A stretch of DNA of 64,000 bases, from the NCBI GenBank assembly GCA_903860985.1, contig CAIOSO010000091.1, positions 18,617 through 82,616 of the forward strand. The letters are read 5' to 3'. The first letter of the stretch is position 1. Each line of letters opens with the position of its first letter. The notes below the pieces were generated by a model that was not told the origin of the DNA, did no database searches, and was given only the letters and a program-made list of their open reading frames with translations. This DNA is from an uncultured Flavobacteriales bacterium. GTDB lineage: Bacteria; Bacteroidota; Bacteroidia; Flavobacteriales_D; Crocinitomicaceae. A program made the translations under genes and the position numbers. This document shows, in pieces, positions 45,631 through 55,595 of the stretch.

Positions 45631-47894
45631 TATTCAATTATGAATTCACGTTGAACTTGACCGAAGGTAGTTCCAACTTGTAGGATGTACATTCCAGCTT
45701 TGAATTCAGTTGTTTCAATTTCCAATACAGGAACCTGAACATTGGAAGAAGATTTAATCACTCTTCCTTGCATGTCTGTAATGGTGTATTCAACGATTTC
45801 CAAACCATTTACTTGAGCAAATAGTTTATCTGATGTCGGCACTGGGAATACAGAGAAGTTCGCGGCTAATTTCTCTTCGATTCCAGCGTCACAAGTAACA
45901 TAACTCATGTTGGCGAAATTCACATGACAAACGAAGTTAATCGAGTCAACATAAGGATTTCTATTTGCTTGTTTGCTGAAAATAAATTCATTTCGTGCAA
46001 TTTCATAATTGTCTGGTAAATCATTGTAGTGCCATGTTTTCAATGATTCTTGACTTTGATTTGCTGGGATTTGCCAGTTATTTCCACCTTGACTATTATA
46101 AGCAGTAGCCATGTAGAAAATAGAACGTGCAGCATTTCCTTTTTGCGCAGCGCGTGGTTCGTAAACCAACTGATTTCCGCTATATCCTACACTTCCTTCC
46201 AAGTAGGTAAATACCACATTCCCATCGATGTCCATTAATGGAAGGTTACTTCTCGGTGTATTTGCTTGTTGCAAATTCGTTGGCCACAAGTTGTGTTGGT
46301 CACTGTATTCCGGTTGCTCTGGATTATCAGCTGGGAATGTCGGCATCCATGAGTGACAATAAGAGTGTTCGCGTGAATATCCTTGTGCTGTCCAATCGAA
46401 AGGCTCATTAAATACTTTGCGTTCTCCTGAGTATACACACGTCACGAATGATTGTCCGTTCGTTGTGTCACGAATTTCAAATTGATTCATAAGCGTTGTT
46501 TTGTAATTGAAATACGAAACAACGGTGTGTGGATTAATCAAGGCGCTTAAGTCACTCAAGAAAGTAGTTGAACCTGAACTAATTCCAGCATAGTAGTTTC
46601 CAATTTGTTCACCTTGACTCGTTACGTTTCCGATTGCAGGTGTAGTTGTTTTGTAATTCTCGAATCCAGCAGGACCATTAAATGCGTAGACAGTGAAATG
46701 GTAGTTTTGGTTTGCAATTATTCCGCGTGGCGTGAATCCTGTACCACTTCCAATATAAGCCACGCGTGCATCACCAATGACATCTCCTCTTTTGTAACTT
46801 GTACCATCTGTTGGCATTCCAGTTACTGCAGCACCATTTTTCCAAAGTACGATGTAATTTTCCGCATTTGTACCAGCGGTGTATTGTCCTCCAACGGTAT
46901 ACGCTTTCACAAGTGGGAAAGTTAAGTTCGTTGGATTCGTAGTTGGCTCGGTAGCCAAGTTGTTTGTTCCAATTGCATATAAATGAATCACGTATGGATT
47001 TTCATCACTGTCATTGTTCGCAATGGAAATTGTCGCTGTGCGCGTTCCAGTTCCGGTCGGAGTAAATGTCAAAGAGTAATTGTTACTTCCTAATCCAGCG
47101 ACTGTTCCAGTTGTTAGGTTAATTCCAAATTCAGAAGCGTTTGTCCCTGTAAAAGTTACGCCGGAAAGTGTCAAACTTGAAACTCCTGTATTTTCGATGG
47201 TCACGCTTGTTGCAGCGGTTGTGCCTACGATATAGGTATCGTTATTCAAAACAGTATTACCATTCAATTTCACGTTAATTTCTCTTGCTGGAGCCACGTA
47301 AGGGAAAATGTCTAATAAATTTCTCGGAATGATTTGGTAATTCGCATTGAATTGTCCAAGTTCTCCAACGATGGAAATAGGTCCAGTTGGAATCGCTGTA
47401 CCGTCTATGTTTGTAGAACCATTGATACGCACATCAAATGTAGCGGTTCCATTTGAAACTTGAACCGTACTGTTTCCGGTGGCAAAGCTTCCTGTTTGCA
47501 CAAATGTAACGTTATCGAAACGCACCAATTGAGCTTCCAATGTTTCTGTTGCACTAGAGAAAGGAATCGTTTGCGCTAGTGGCAAAACTCCGGGACCATG
47601 ATTGATGACATTAGAAGTTGGTGACAATTCCAATAAACCACTGAAGTCAAATAAAACCCCGGTTGCTGTGATAGAGTCACCACGTTGAACGGAGGAGACA
47701 ATAGATCCATAACAAGCGATACCAGCGGTACCATCTTGAATGTAACGAATATTTCCAAGTTCACTACCATTTGTAGCAACACCAGAAACAGTTACGGTTT
47801 GACCAATTCCTAAGTTTCTTACTTGGGAAATGTTTTGCGCTTTCCCGCTGAATACAGCGAAAAATGCGAGGGCACTAAGTATTCCTTTTTTCAT
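45630..47894 (-). CDS. secreted endonuclease I with T9SS sorting domain
   Basis: Sec signal to about residue 19. Residues about 22-195 look like an OB-fold domain as in DUF5689/YhcR, about 200-310 a HYDIN/choice-of-anchor repeat (VTIENTGVSSLTLSGV), about 320-430 another beta domain. About 440-665 is the endonuclease I (ββα-metal) domain: catalytic His510 in SREHSYCHSW, His534-Asn535 in QHNLWP and RSNLPL. Residues about 680-754 form a type A T9SS sorting domain (FSVFPVPTSDKLF). Start 2 bases after the receptor gene's stop; its stop overlaps the nucleotidase start. Confidence 0.85.
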   Translation of the reverse strand: MKKGILSALAFFAVFSGKAQNISQVRNLGIGQTVTVSGVATNGSELGNIRYIQDGTAGIACYGSIVSSVQRGDSITATGVLFDFSGLLELSPTSNVINHGPGVLPLAQTIPFSSATETLEAQLVRFDNVTFVQTGSFATGNSTVQVSNGTATFDVRINGSTNIDGTAIPTGPISIVGELGQFNANYQIIPRNLLDIFPYVAPAREINVKLNGNTVLNNDTYIVGTTAATSVTIENTGVSSLTLSGVTFTGTNASEFGINLTTGTVAGLGSNNYSLTFTPTGTGTRTATISIANNDSDENPYVIHLYAIGTNNLATEPTTNPTNLTFPLVKAYTVGGQYTAGTNAENYIVLWKNGAAVTGMPTDGTSYKRGDVIGDARVAYIGSGTGFTPRGIIANQNYHFTVYAFNGPAGFENYKTTTPAIGNVTSQGEQIGNYYAGISSGSTTFLSDLSALINPHTVVSYFNYKTTLMNQFEIRDTTNGQSFVTCVYSGERKVFNEPFDWTAQGYSREHSYCHSWMPTFPADNPEQPEYSDQHNLWPTNLQQANTPRSNLPLMDIDGNVVFTYLEGSVGYSGNQLVYEPRAAQKGNAARSIFYMATAYNSQGGNNWQIPANQSQESLKTWHYNDLPDNYEIARNEFIFSKQANRNPYVDSINFVCHVNFANMSYVTCDAGIEEKLAANFSVFPVPTSDKLFAQVNGLEIVEYTITDMQGRVIKSSSNVQVPVLEIETTEFKAGMYILQVGTTFGQVQREFIIE

Positions 47895-47896
47895 AG

Positions 47897-50647
47897 TTAA
47901 AATTGAATTGCGAGTGAAAAATTAAAGCGAAACCCACCGCCAAACATGACAGTTGCAGATTTTGCATCGAAGGTATTATATATGTCGTTTGCATTGTTCG
48001 TTGCATCGGATATATATATTTTATTTAAAGCATTCGTTATGGTTGCGGTTGTTAATAGAGCAAAATTCTTAAATGGAATTTTATAACCAGCAAAAACATT
48101 GATCAAAGAATAAGCAGGCATTTTCCAAGAATCTCTTCCGCCATCAACTCCTTGTAGTGAGAAAGGGTCGAAATTCGAGAAATATCGATCAAAGTACTGT
48201 ATTTGCACCTTTAGGTAGACATTTTTAATAGGTTCGTATCGAAGTGAAGCAGCCATCGCCGTTTGTGCAGCATCACCAACGTGAACTCCTTTCGCATCGA
48301 AGCTGAATTGCAGTGAGTCGTACTGAGGAACGATCACTGTTTTAGAAGAATTCCAATACCATTGTCCGATAGAAACCATTGCATCCCCGGATAATTTTTT
48401 GTTGAATTTGAACGCAGCATCGAATTCACCACCTATGTGAACGGCATCCATTCCATTGATGTTCACACGAATAAACTCAGTTGGATCATTTGGGTCAGGA
48501 ACAGCAACGCCATAAGGAAAAGGTTTGTTTTTCCAATTAGTTGCATAGGCATTCAAATTGAATCCAAATTTCTCTTTGGCATAATTGTATCCACCTTCCG
48601 CGGATAGAATTTTCTCATTGACAATTTCACCAAAAAAGCTATTTGAGTTGTTATCAATGACATTCGAAAACTGTGGTGTTCGATTTAAAAATCCAACATT
48701 GACATATGCTGTTGCATTTTTTTGAACCTTGTAGCTCAAACCTGATTTAAACGTGAAACCTGGAAGAAATTTCCAATCCGTTGAATAATATTTTAAGTCC
48801 TTATTATTGGCATCATAGGTAACACCGTTGTAGGTAATTGTATCTAATGCGCCGATTCTTAAAACGGTATCTCCTAAATCAAGTACGCGTTTCTGAAAGC
48901 GATCCACTCCTTTATATCCATTCATGATACCGGAAAGGTTTACGAAAAAAGAAAGTTTTTTATCGGTATATTCCATTTGTCCGAAAGCACCAGACCATTG
49001 TACAATTCCGTCGCGGTCTGCGTTGAAGGCATTCTTAGCGATTTTATCTCCAACACGTTGCATTGGATCAGCATCATTTTTGTCAGCGGTACTTACAAAG
49101 TAGTCTCCACCCAATAGGTTTGTAATTATTTGATAATGAGAACCTTTATAGTATCTAAAGTCTATCCCACCGGACAATTCAATTTTCTTGTTGTATTGGT
49201 AATTAAATTGACCTAAATACCCAGCCCAAAAGTGGTTGTTCATACTTTCGTAGATAATCTGACTAGATTTTATTTCAGTCGAGGAATAAATAGGGTCCGT
49301 ATTCGGCGTTCCAAATAAGGAATTGACTTTGTTTTCTTGAATGACCAAGTCCCAATTAATGGTTCCTGTGGAATCGCGCAATAAAGCGGTAGAATTGAAA
49401 ATACTGGTACCACCACCTCGACCAATGGAGACATAAGCAATATTGGAAATGGAAAGTTTGTCGTTGACTGTCCAAAAGTCCTTCAAGGTAAATTGAGGTT
49501 TGGTGTAATAATTCATGCGCTCACTTAATACTTCTCTCTTTCCTGTCATTGAATCTGTTTGATATCCCCAGTGTTGATTGAAACGGATTCCTTTGTCGTA
49601 GAAATTTGTATTTGTATCTACAATTGCTCCTAAGTTTTGAGCTGTTTTTGCATCAAAATATTGAATGGCTTGATTGTACGCTCGTTGTCCATGCTCTTGC
49701 GGTGCAGCGAATGCAGAAAAAGTCATTAAGTGTTTGTCCACTTTTTTCGAAACTTTGATGTATCCAAATTTACCTTGACTTTGCGTTCCAGCTACCCAAC
49801 CTTGCGCTTGTTTGTATGACGCAGAAAAAGTTAATCCCCATCCTGACTTTGTCATTCCGGTATTATAAGATAGGGTAGAGCGCAATAAGTTTCCCGTACC
49901 ATATTCTTGACGAAAAGATCCACCAGGTTTGTTTGACACACCTTGAGTAATGATGTTAATGGTCCCACCAATGGACGGCATGGCAATTTTAGTCGCTCCG
50001 AGTCCACGTTGAACTTGCATTTGTGCAGTAATGGCATCAAGTCCAAACCAATTGGACCAATAAACCGATCCATTTTCCATGTCGTTTACCGGAACACCAT
50101 CAATCATTACCCCAACATTGCGTTGGTCAAATCCGCGTACGTTGATACGTGCATCTCCATCTCCTCCACCTTGTTGTGTTGCGTAAACTCCAGGAGTTCC
50201 GTTCAACAACATCGGTAAGTCGCGAGAGCCTAACTCCTCTGTTATTTTTTGTAAGGGTATTTTTGTTACTGCCACAGGAACATTTTGTGATCCTGCTAAA
50301 TTTCCAATGACTTTGATTTCACGGTATTCTTGACTAGCTCCAATGAAAAAATTGACGGTCATAATAGGTTTAGAAACTTGAATTTCTTGAACCATTGAAT
50401 CAAACCCCATCATTTTAAATATCAAGGAATAATCACCATAAGTGACATCGGTCATTTCGTAGATGCCTTGTGCATTGGTCATGGCTCTTTTCATCACCAC
50501 ACCTTTCGCATTATAAAGGGTGATCTTAGCGCCACTTAATAGTTGGTTCGTCGCATTTTCACTGACTTCACCAGTGATTTTGCCACTAGTTTGACCGAAA
50601 CTCAGTTCAGCACAAAAAACGAGAAATAAAAATAAAAGGGATTTCAT
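47897..50647 (-). CDS. TonB-dependent receptor with carboxypeptidase-like domain
   Basis: A 916-residue outer-membrane receptor. Signal peptide to about residue 18, then a carboxypeptidase regulatory-like domain (20-110, GEVSENATNQLLSGAKI), the plug (120-235; LNGTPGVYATQQGG, INVRGFDQRNVGVMIDGVP), and a barrel ending in Phe (FSLAIQF). It transports ligands using TonB energy. There is no SusD gene, so it is not a polysaccharide (PUL) pair. Placed between a lamin-tail protein and a nuclease, it may import nucleotides, nucleosides or oligonucleotides; substrate is inferred. Confidence 0.87.
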   Translation of the reverse strand: MKSLLFLFLVFCAELSFGQTSGKITGEVSENATNQLLSGAKITLYNAKGVVMKRAMTNAQGIYEMTDVTYGDYSLIFKMMGFDSMVQEIQVSKPIMTVNFFIGASQEYREIKVIGNLAGSQNVPVAVTKIPLQKITEELGSRDLPMLLNGTPGVYATQQGGGDGDARINVRGFDQRNVGVMIDGVPVNDMENGSVYWSNWFGLDAITAQMQVQRGLGATKIAMPSIGGTINIITQGVSNKPGGSFRQEYGTGNLLRSTLSYNTGMTKSGWGLTFSASYKQAQGWVAGTQSQGKFGYIKVSKKVDKHLMTFSAFAAPQEHGQRAYNQAIQYFDAKTAQNLGAIVDTNTNFYDKGIRFNQHWGYQTDSMTGKREVLSERMNYYTKPQFTLKDFWTVNDKLSISNIAYVSIGRGGGTSIFNSTALLRDSTGTINWDLVIQENKVNSLFGTPNTDPIYSSTEIKSSQIIYESMNNHFWAGYLGQFNYQYNKKIELSGGIDFRYYKGSHYQIITNLLGGDYFVSTADKNDADPMQRVGDKIAKNAFNADRDGIVQWSGAFGQMEYTDKKLSFFVNLSGIMNGYKGVDRFQKRVLDLGDTVLRIGALDTITYNGVTYDANNKDLKYYSTDWKFLPGFTFKSGLSYKVQKNATAYVNVGFLNRTPQFSNVIDNNSNSFFGEIVNEKILSAEGGYNYAKEKFGFNLNAYATNWKNKPFPYGVAVPDPNDPTEFIRVNINGMDAVHIGGEFDAAFKFNKKLSGDAMVSIGQWYWNSSKTVIVPQYDSLQFSFDAKGVHVGDAAQTAMAASLRYEPIKNVYLKVQIQYFDRYFSNFDPFSLQGVDGGRDSWKMPAYSLINVFAGYKIPFKNFALLTTATITNALNKIYISDATNNANDIYNTFDAKSATVMFGGGFRFNFSLAIQF

Positions 50648-50678
50648 TTGTCTTAAGTTGATAGTGAATCCTACCCGC

Positions 50679-51737
50679 TTATCTCAAAATAATCTTGCGA
50701 ATGATCTGTTGACCATTTGCATCCGTCAAACGAATCATATACACTCCTGTAAAGTCGCTTAAATCCAAAGAGATCAAGGTTTTACTCGTAGCGAATGTTT
50801 GCGTGTAAATTTGTTGACCCAATGAATTCAACACCTGCACTTTACGAATATTTCCTTTGTTGCGAATATTTACTAATCCAGAACTCGGATTCGGGAACAC
50901 ACTTAAAGAGATTTCTTCTTGTTCAGAAACTGCCGCAGGATTACATGCACAATCATGCACACCTAATGATGCCCAATTCCCATCTAAAATAGGATTGCCG
51001 CTTGTACCAAATAAAGTATCTCCATTTGCGTCCAAACGCACAATAACAGGAGGAATGGAGTCGTAATCTAAAAGTGGATCAAAAAACGATGGATTTGTTG
51101 TAGCACCTTTAACGATAGATGCTTTACGTATCATCGAGTGATCTTTTGTTATTAAAACACCCAATCCTGTACTGTACGGAAATTGTGTGGACCATGCTCC
51201 ATCATTTCCAGAAGAAGTTCCTGTTTCATTCGCAGGATTCTCTCCGATTTTACCAAATAAATCTACGATTGCAAATCCGGGTACATTCGTTGCGTTGATT
51301 AAGGTCGTTGCTGTGGAAGGCAAAGTACCTTTTGCCAACATTACGGCGTCGTTACCATTCCAATAGAATGAATTTGATGTATTATATACCGGGCAATAGA
51401 ATCCATCGGCTCTCGCTTGTAAAGAATCCCAAACTGGAGCTTCTTGTCCTACTCCAAGTGGATCTTGTTTATCCAAAACAGCTACGTATACGTCGTGTGC
51501 TGCAATTGTCCCTGACAATTGAATTGCATTAGCTACTGTTGCCGTTGTTGCTCCATTGGAATAACGAGCGACAAAATACCCACTTAAGTTTATTGGATTT
51601 GACGTTGGATTATAAATTTCTAAGGCCTTATTATTCGACCACCCCTCAACATACTCAGAAATAAATAATTCGGAACAGTTTTGTGCTGTTGCCGCAAAGG
51701 TTAATACACTTGAAATAAATAGTACTAATTTTTTCAT
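50679..51737 (-). CDS. secreted lamin-tail-domain protein with T9SS sorting domain
   Basis: A 352-residue protein with a Sec signal to about residue 19, then a lamin-tail domain (LTD): CSELFISEYVEGWSNNKALE then NPINLSGYFV. LTDs occur in many secreted nucleases and phosphatases of the ExeM/NucH type, where they may bind substrate or surface. The rest has no nuclease motif. The C-terminus is a type A T9SS sorting domain (LSVFPNPSSGLVNI...IRKIILR). It is the first gene of the nuclease locus, 32 bases upstream of the receptor. Confidence 0.8.
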   Translation of the reverse strand: MKKLVLFISSVLTFAATAQNCSELFISEYVEGWSNNKALEIYNPTSNPINLSGYFVARYSNGATTATVANAIQLSGTIAAHDVYVAVLDKQDPLGVGQEAPVWDSLQARADGFYCPVYNTSNSFYWNGNDAVMLAKGTLPSTATTLINATNVPGFAIVDLFGKIGENPANETGTSSGNDGAWSTQFPYSTGLGVLITKDHSMIRKASIVKGATTNPSFFDPLLDYDSIPPVIVRLDANGDTLFGTSGNPILDGNWASLGVHDCACNPAAVSEQEEISLSVFPNPSSGLVNIRNKGNIRKVQVLNSLGQQIYTQTFATSKTLISLDLSDFTGVYMIRLTDANGQQIIRKIILR

Positions 51738-51847
51738 AATAAACGGTCATCAAGTCAAATAGTTCAAGATTTACACCATTCAACAAAATTCTCTCTTCAT
51801 GTGGTTTCAGCAGTTTTGCATCAAGGAGGACACATCAAAAGTTGAAA

Positions 51848-51855
51848 CAAATTTA
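51848..51855 (-). promoter_or_regulatory. promoter -7 box of the LTD-receptor-nuclease-nucleotidase locus
   Basis: TAAATTTG on the minus strand fits the consensus; the LTD start is 111 bases further on, an unusually long leader for this window. I see no convincing riboswitch or Pho-box in it. The remaining gap (to 51974) also holds the upstream region of the plus-strand peptidase gene. Confidence 0.45.
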
Positions 51856-51974
51856 GCGGTTTTTTTGAAAAGAAATAATCTTTTACATCATTCTTTTGTT
51901 AAATGAATGTTAGCAAGTTGATAAGGTTGTTTAATCCATGGACATTCATTAATTTCGGGCTTCAAATTTATCAA

Positions 51975-54131
51975 ATGAAAAAGATCTACTTTATTCTTCT
52001 AGCGTTCTCGAGTTTTTCTGCCATTGCACAAGATTTATCGGTTGAACGTATTTGGAAAAATTATGAATTTAATCCAAAAAGAATTGGCGGATATCAAGCC
52101 ATGAACGATGGTGAACATTATATTAAAGTCAAAGAACAAAGTTTCTACAAGTTTGACTTGAATGATGCAAGCGATAAAGGAGTGTTATTTTTAGATGGTG
52201 CTAAGTTGGTGATGGATGATAAAAAAATCACCTTCGATGATTTTCAATTTAATGCCGATGAATCGAAACTTCTTCTTTTAACAAATGTGGAGTCGATATA
52301 TCGTCGAAGCTATCAAGCAGTTTATTACCTGTATGATTTGAAAACGCAAAAGTTGAGTCCATTGGACGCAGAACATTCACCACAAACATTAGCGGAATAT
52401 TCTCCAGACGGAACAAAAGTTTCCTTTATACACGGAAATGACCTATTCGTGAAAACCATTTCCACAGGTAAAGTAGAAAAATTGACGCAGGATGGAAAAC
52501 GAAATAAAATAATCAATGGAACAACGGATTGGGTATATGAGGAAGAGTTTTCTATTACCAAAGCATATGGCTGGTCGCCTGACAGTAAATACATTGCCTA
52601 TTTGCGATTTGATGAAAAAGCTGTTCCTGAATATAGCATGGACACGTATGGTGGACTTTATCCAGAAACATATAGCTTTAAATACCCAAAAGCTGGAGAG
52701 GTAAACAGTGTGGTCACCGCACATTGTGTTTCCTTGGATAGTAAAAAAGTTCAACAGATTGGGTTGGGATCCTATGAGTACATTCCTCGATTGAATTGGT
52801 CTGCAGCATCGAATCAATTGATCATACAAACCATGAACCGTCACCAAAGTGAATTGAACTATTGGTTAGTGGATGTCGTAAAAGGAAAAGTTTCGAGTAA
52901 AATCTTCTTTACGGAGAAATCAACAACGTACATTGATATCGATGACAATTTATTGATTTTGAAGGATGGAAAATCCATTCTTCGCACGAGTGAAGAAAGT
53001 GGATACCGTCACATTTACCAATTGAATTTTGATGGAAGTGTGAAACAAATTACAAGCGGACCCTGGGATGTCATTGATTTTTTGGGATTTGATGAAGCAT
53101 CCAAACAAATTTATTTTAGTTCAGCTGAAAAAGGAGCCATTCACAAATCCATTTATTCAGTAGAGACAAGTGGTGCCAACAAACGTGATTTAACAACAAC
53201 GATTGGATATAATGAAGCAGAATTCCTGAATGGAATGCATTATTTCATTCACACCTATTCCAATGCCAATCAAGCACCTGTTTATCAGCTTTGTAAAAGT
53301 GACGGATCAGTTGTTCGAGTACTGGAGTCCAATCAGGCCTTCATGGATAAAATGAAAAAAGAGCGCTTATCGACCAAACAATTTATCGAAGTGAATGCGA
53401 ATGGTGTGAAGTTAAATGCTTCGGTGATCTTACCGGTTGGATTCGATCCAACAAAGAAATATCCCATGTATGTGAATGTCTATGGTGGGCCAGGACACAA
53501 CGAAGTGTTAGATGCGTGGGATGGAAATGATTATTTCTTTCATCAATTGTTAGCCCAAAAAGGATACATTATTTTCCAAGTGGATCCGAGAGGAACGATG
53601 TATCAAGGAGTGGAATTCAAGAAAAGCACCTATTTGCAATTGGGAAAATTGGAAATCGAGGACGTGATGAATGCCGTAAAAGAATACGCGAAAAATTCGT
53701 TTGTAGATGCAAGTCGCGTTGGAATCATGGGTTGGAGTTACGGTGGATTCATGGCTTCCTTAGGAATCACGAAAGGAGCGGATGTCTTTAAAATGGCCAT
53801 TGCTGTTGCTCCAGTAACAAACTGGCGTTATTACGACAATATTTACACGGAACGATTTATGCGTACTCCTCAGGAAAACGCAGATGGCTATGACCGTAAT
53901 TCCCCGATAAACTTTGTGGATAACGTGAAAGGTAAATACTTGTTAATTCATGGATCAGCAGATGACAATGTTCATTTTCAAAACACCATGGATATGACCA
54001 CTGCTTTGGTCAAAGCGAACAAGCAATTTGAATTATTTGTGTATCCGGATAAAAATCATGGAATATATGGCGGGAACACACGCAATCATTTATTTCAATT
54101 AATGTTGACTTTTATTGAATCAAACTTATAA
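51975..54131 (+). CDS. dipeptidyl peptidase IV family secreted protease (S9B)
   Basis: It releases X-Pro and X-Ala dipeptides from peptides. The signal peptide KKIYFILLAFSSFSAIAQ begins at the ATG at 51975, so the frame extending 24 codons upstream is not the true start. The 718-residue protein has a beta-propeller (about 60-440), and the catalytic triad Ser588 (GWSYGG), Asp663 (HGSADDNVHF) and His695 (DKNHGIYGG); the triad spacings (75, 32) are close to human DPP-IV (78, 32). Own unit; divergent from the nuclease locus. Confidence 0.92.
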   Translation: MKKIYFILLAFSSFSAIAQDLSVERIWKNYEFNPKRIGGYQAMNDGEHYIKVKEQSFYKFDLNDASDKGVLFLDGAKLVMDDKKITFDDFQFNADESKLLLLTNVESIYRRSYQAVYYLYDLKTQKLSPLDAEHSPQTLAEYSPDGTKVSFIHGNDLFVKTISTGKVEKLTQDGKRNKIINGTTDWVYEEEFSITKAYGWSPDSKYIAYLRFDEKAVPEYSMDTYGGLYPETYSFKYPKAGEVNSVVTAHCVSLDSKKVQQIGLGSYEYIPRLNWSAASNQLIIQTMNRHQSELNYWLVDVVKGKVSSKIFFTEKSTTYIDIDDNLLILKDGKSILRTSEESGYRHIYQLNFDGSVKQITSGPWDVIDFLGFDEASKQIYFSSAEKGAIHKSIYSVETSGANKRDLTTTIGYNEAEFLNGMHYFIHTYSNANQAPVYQLCKSDGSVVRVLESNQAFMDKMKKERLSTKQFIEVNANGVKLNASVILPVGFDPTKKYPMYVNVYGGPGHNEVLDAWDGNDYFFHQLLAQKGYIIFQVDPRGTMYQGVEFKKSTYLQLGKLEIEDVMNAVKEYAKNSFVDASRVGIMGWSYGGFMASLGITKGADVFKMAIAVAPVTNWRYYDNIYTERFMRTPQENADGYDRNSPINFVDNVKGKYLLIHGSADDNVHFQNTMDMTTALVKANKQFELFVYPDKNHGIYGGNTRNHLFQLMLTFIESNL

Positions 54132-54248
54132 AAACGGAGCGATTTCAATAACAAATTGTTATTATTTTATTACAGACAAACGCAATTAGGCCTTTCTTTT
54201 GTAACTTAGAGCAAAACTTATAAACCAAATAAATATTTCGTAAGAAAA

Positions 54249-55535
54249 ATGAGTGAATTAGCAAAAATTGAACTTGATGGGAAGGTATATGAACTGCCGA
54301 TCATTACAGGGACTGAAAACGAAAAAGCGATTGATATTTCCAAGTTAAGGGACTTAACAGGTTACATCACGTTAGACACCGGATACAAAAATACCGGTGC
54401 AACGAAAAGCGCCATCACATTCTTGGATGGAGAAAAGGGAATTCTACATTACAGAGGATATTCAATTGAGCAATTAGCGGAGAGAGCTTCGTTCATTGAA
54501 GTTGCATATCTTCTCATTTATGGAGATCTTCCAAACCAAGTTGAATTAGATCAATTCGAAGATAGCATCAAGAAGCATACGTTGGTTCATGAGGATATGA
54601 AACAATTCTTTGAAGCATATCCTTCGAAAGCGCATCCAATGGGTGTTCTTTCTTCGATGATTGCTTCATTGGCAACATTCTATCCAGAATCGTTGGATCC
54701 AAACAGAAGCAAAGAAGCGAAAAATTTAACGATTCACCGATTGATCGCGAAATTACCAACCTTAGCAGCTTGGGCTTATAAGAATTCGATTCGTCATCCG
54801 TTTATGTATCCAAAAAATGAATTCGACTACTGTAAGAATTTCATGTACATGATGTTTGCTATGCCAACGGAGGATTACAAAGTTGATCCAGTTGTGGTAA
54901 GTGCTCTGAATACCTTGTTGATTCTTCACGCTGATCACGAACAAAACTGTTCTACATCTACTGTTCGTATCGTAGGTTCTTCTCAATCGAATTTATATTC
55001 AACTGTTTCAGCTGGAATTTCAGCTCTTTGGGGACCACTACATGGTGGAGCGAACCAAGAAGTAATCGAAATGTTGGAGCAAATCCACAACGATGGTGGA
55101 AATGTTGACAAATGGGTTTTGAAAGCGAAGGACAAAGAAGATCCATTCCGTTTAATGGGATTTGGTCACCGAGTGTACAAAAACTTTGATCCACGTGCGA
55201 ACATCATCAAAAAAGCTTGTGACGAGGTTCTAGCTAAATTGGGTGTGAATGATCCCTTGTTAGATATCGCTAAGAAATTAGAAAAAGTTGCACTAGAAGA
55301 CGAATACTTCAAAGCAAGAAACTTATATCCAAATGTAGATTTCTATTCTGGAATCATTTACAAAGCATTGGGAATTCCATCAGAGATGTTCACCGTGATG
55401 TTCGCTTTAGGACGTCTTCCAGGTTGGATTGCTCAATGGAAAGAAATGACAGAGAACAAAGAACCAATCGGTCGTCCACGTCAGATTTACATCGGCGAAA
55501 CGGACAGAGAGTATGTAGACATCTCGAAACGATAA
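54249..55535 (+). CDS. gltA: citrate synthase
   Basis: It condenses oxaloacetate and acetyl-CoA, the first TCA step, using the acetyl-CoA made by the PdhB-containing complex. The 428-residue protein is the long hexameric type. It has LLIYGDLPNQVELDQF, LHADHEQNCSTSTVR (substrate-binding His), GPLHGGANQEV (catalytic His), MGFGHRVYKNFDPRA and NVDFYSG (catalytic Asp). A weak -7 box TAACTTAG lies at 54202-54209. A strong bidirectional terminator follows. Confidence 0.95.
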   Translation: MSELAKIELDGKVYELPIITGTENEKAIDISKLRDLTGYITLDTGYKNTGATKSAITFLDGEKGILHYRGYSIEQLAERASFIEVAYLLIYGDLPNQVELDQFEDSIKKHTLVHEDMKQFFEAYPSKAHPMGVLSSMIASLATFYPESLDPNRSKEAKNLTIHRLIAKLPTLAAWAYKNSIRHPFMYPKNEFDYCKNFMYMMFAMPTEDYKVDPVVVSALNTLLILHADHEQNCSTSTVRIVGSSQSNLYSTVSAGISALWGPLHGGANQEVIEMLEQIHNDGGNVDKWVLKAKDKEDPFRLMGFGHRVYKNFDPRANIIKKACDEVLAKLGVNDPLLDIAKKLEKVALEDEYFKARNLYPNVDFYSGIIYKALGIPSEMFTVMFALGRLPGWIAQWKEMTENKEPIGRPRQIYIGETDREYVDISKR

Positions 55536-55540
55536 AACAC

Positions 55541-55570
55541 AAAAAAGCCACTTTTAAGTGGCTTTTTTTT
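55541..55570. terminator. bidirectional terminator between gltA and the convergent unknown gene
   Basis: A perfect AAGCCACTT/AAGTGGCTT core stem with A and T runs on both sides, between gltA (plus) and the convergent gene (minus). Confidence 0.85.
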
Positions 55571-55595
55571 ATGGGTAAAATATTAGAATTGAAAG

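Noticed and set aside
47897..50647. Polysaccharide utilisation (SusC) receptor
   Set aside because: No SusD or glycoside hydrolase gene is adjacent; the neighbours are a nuclease and nucleotidase.
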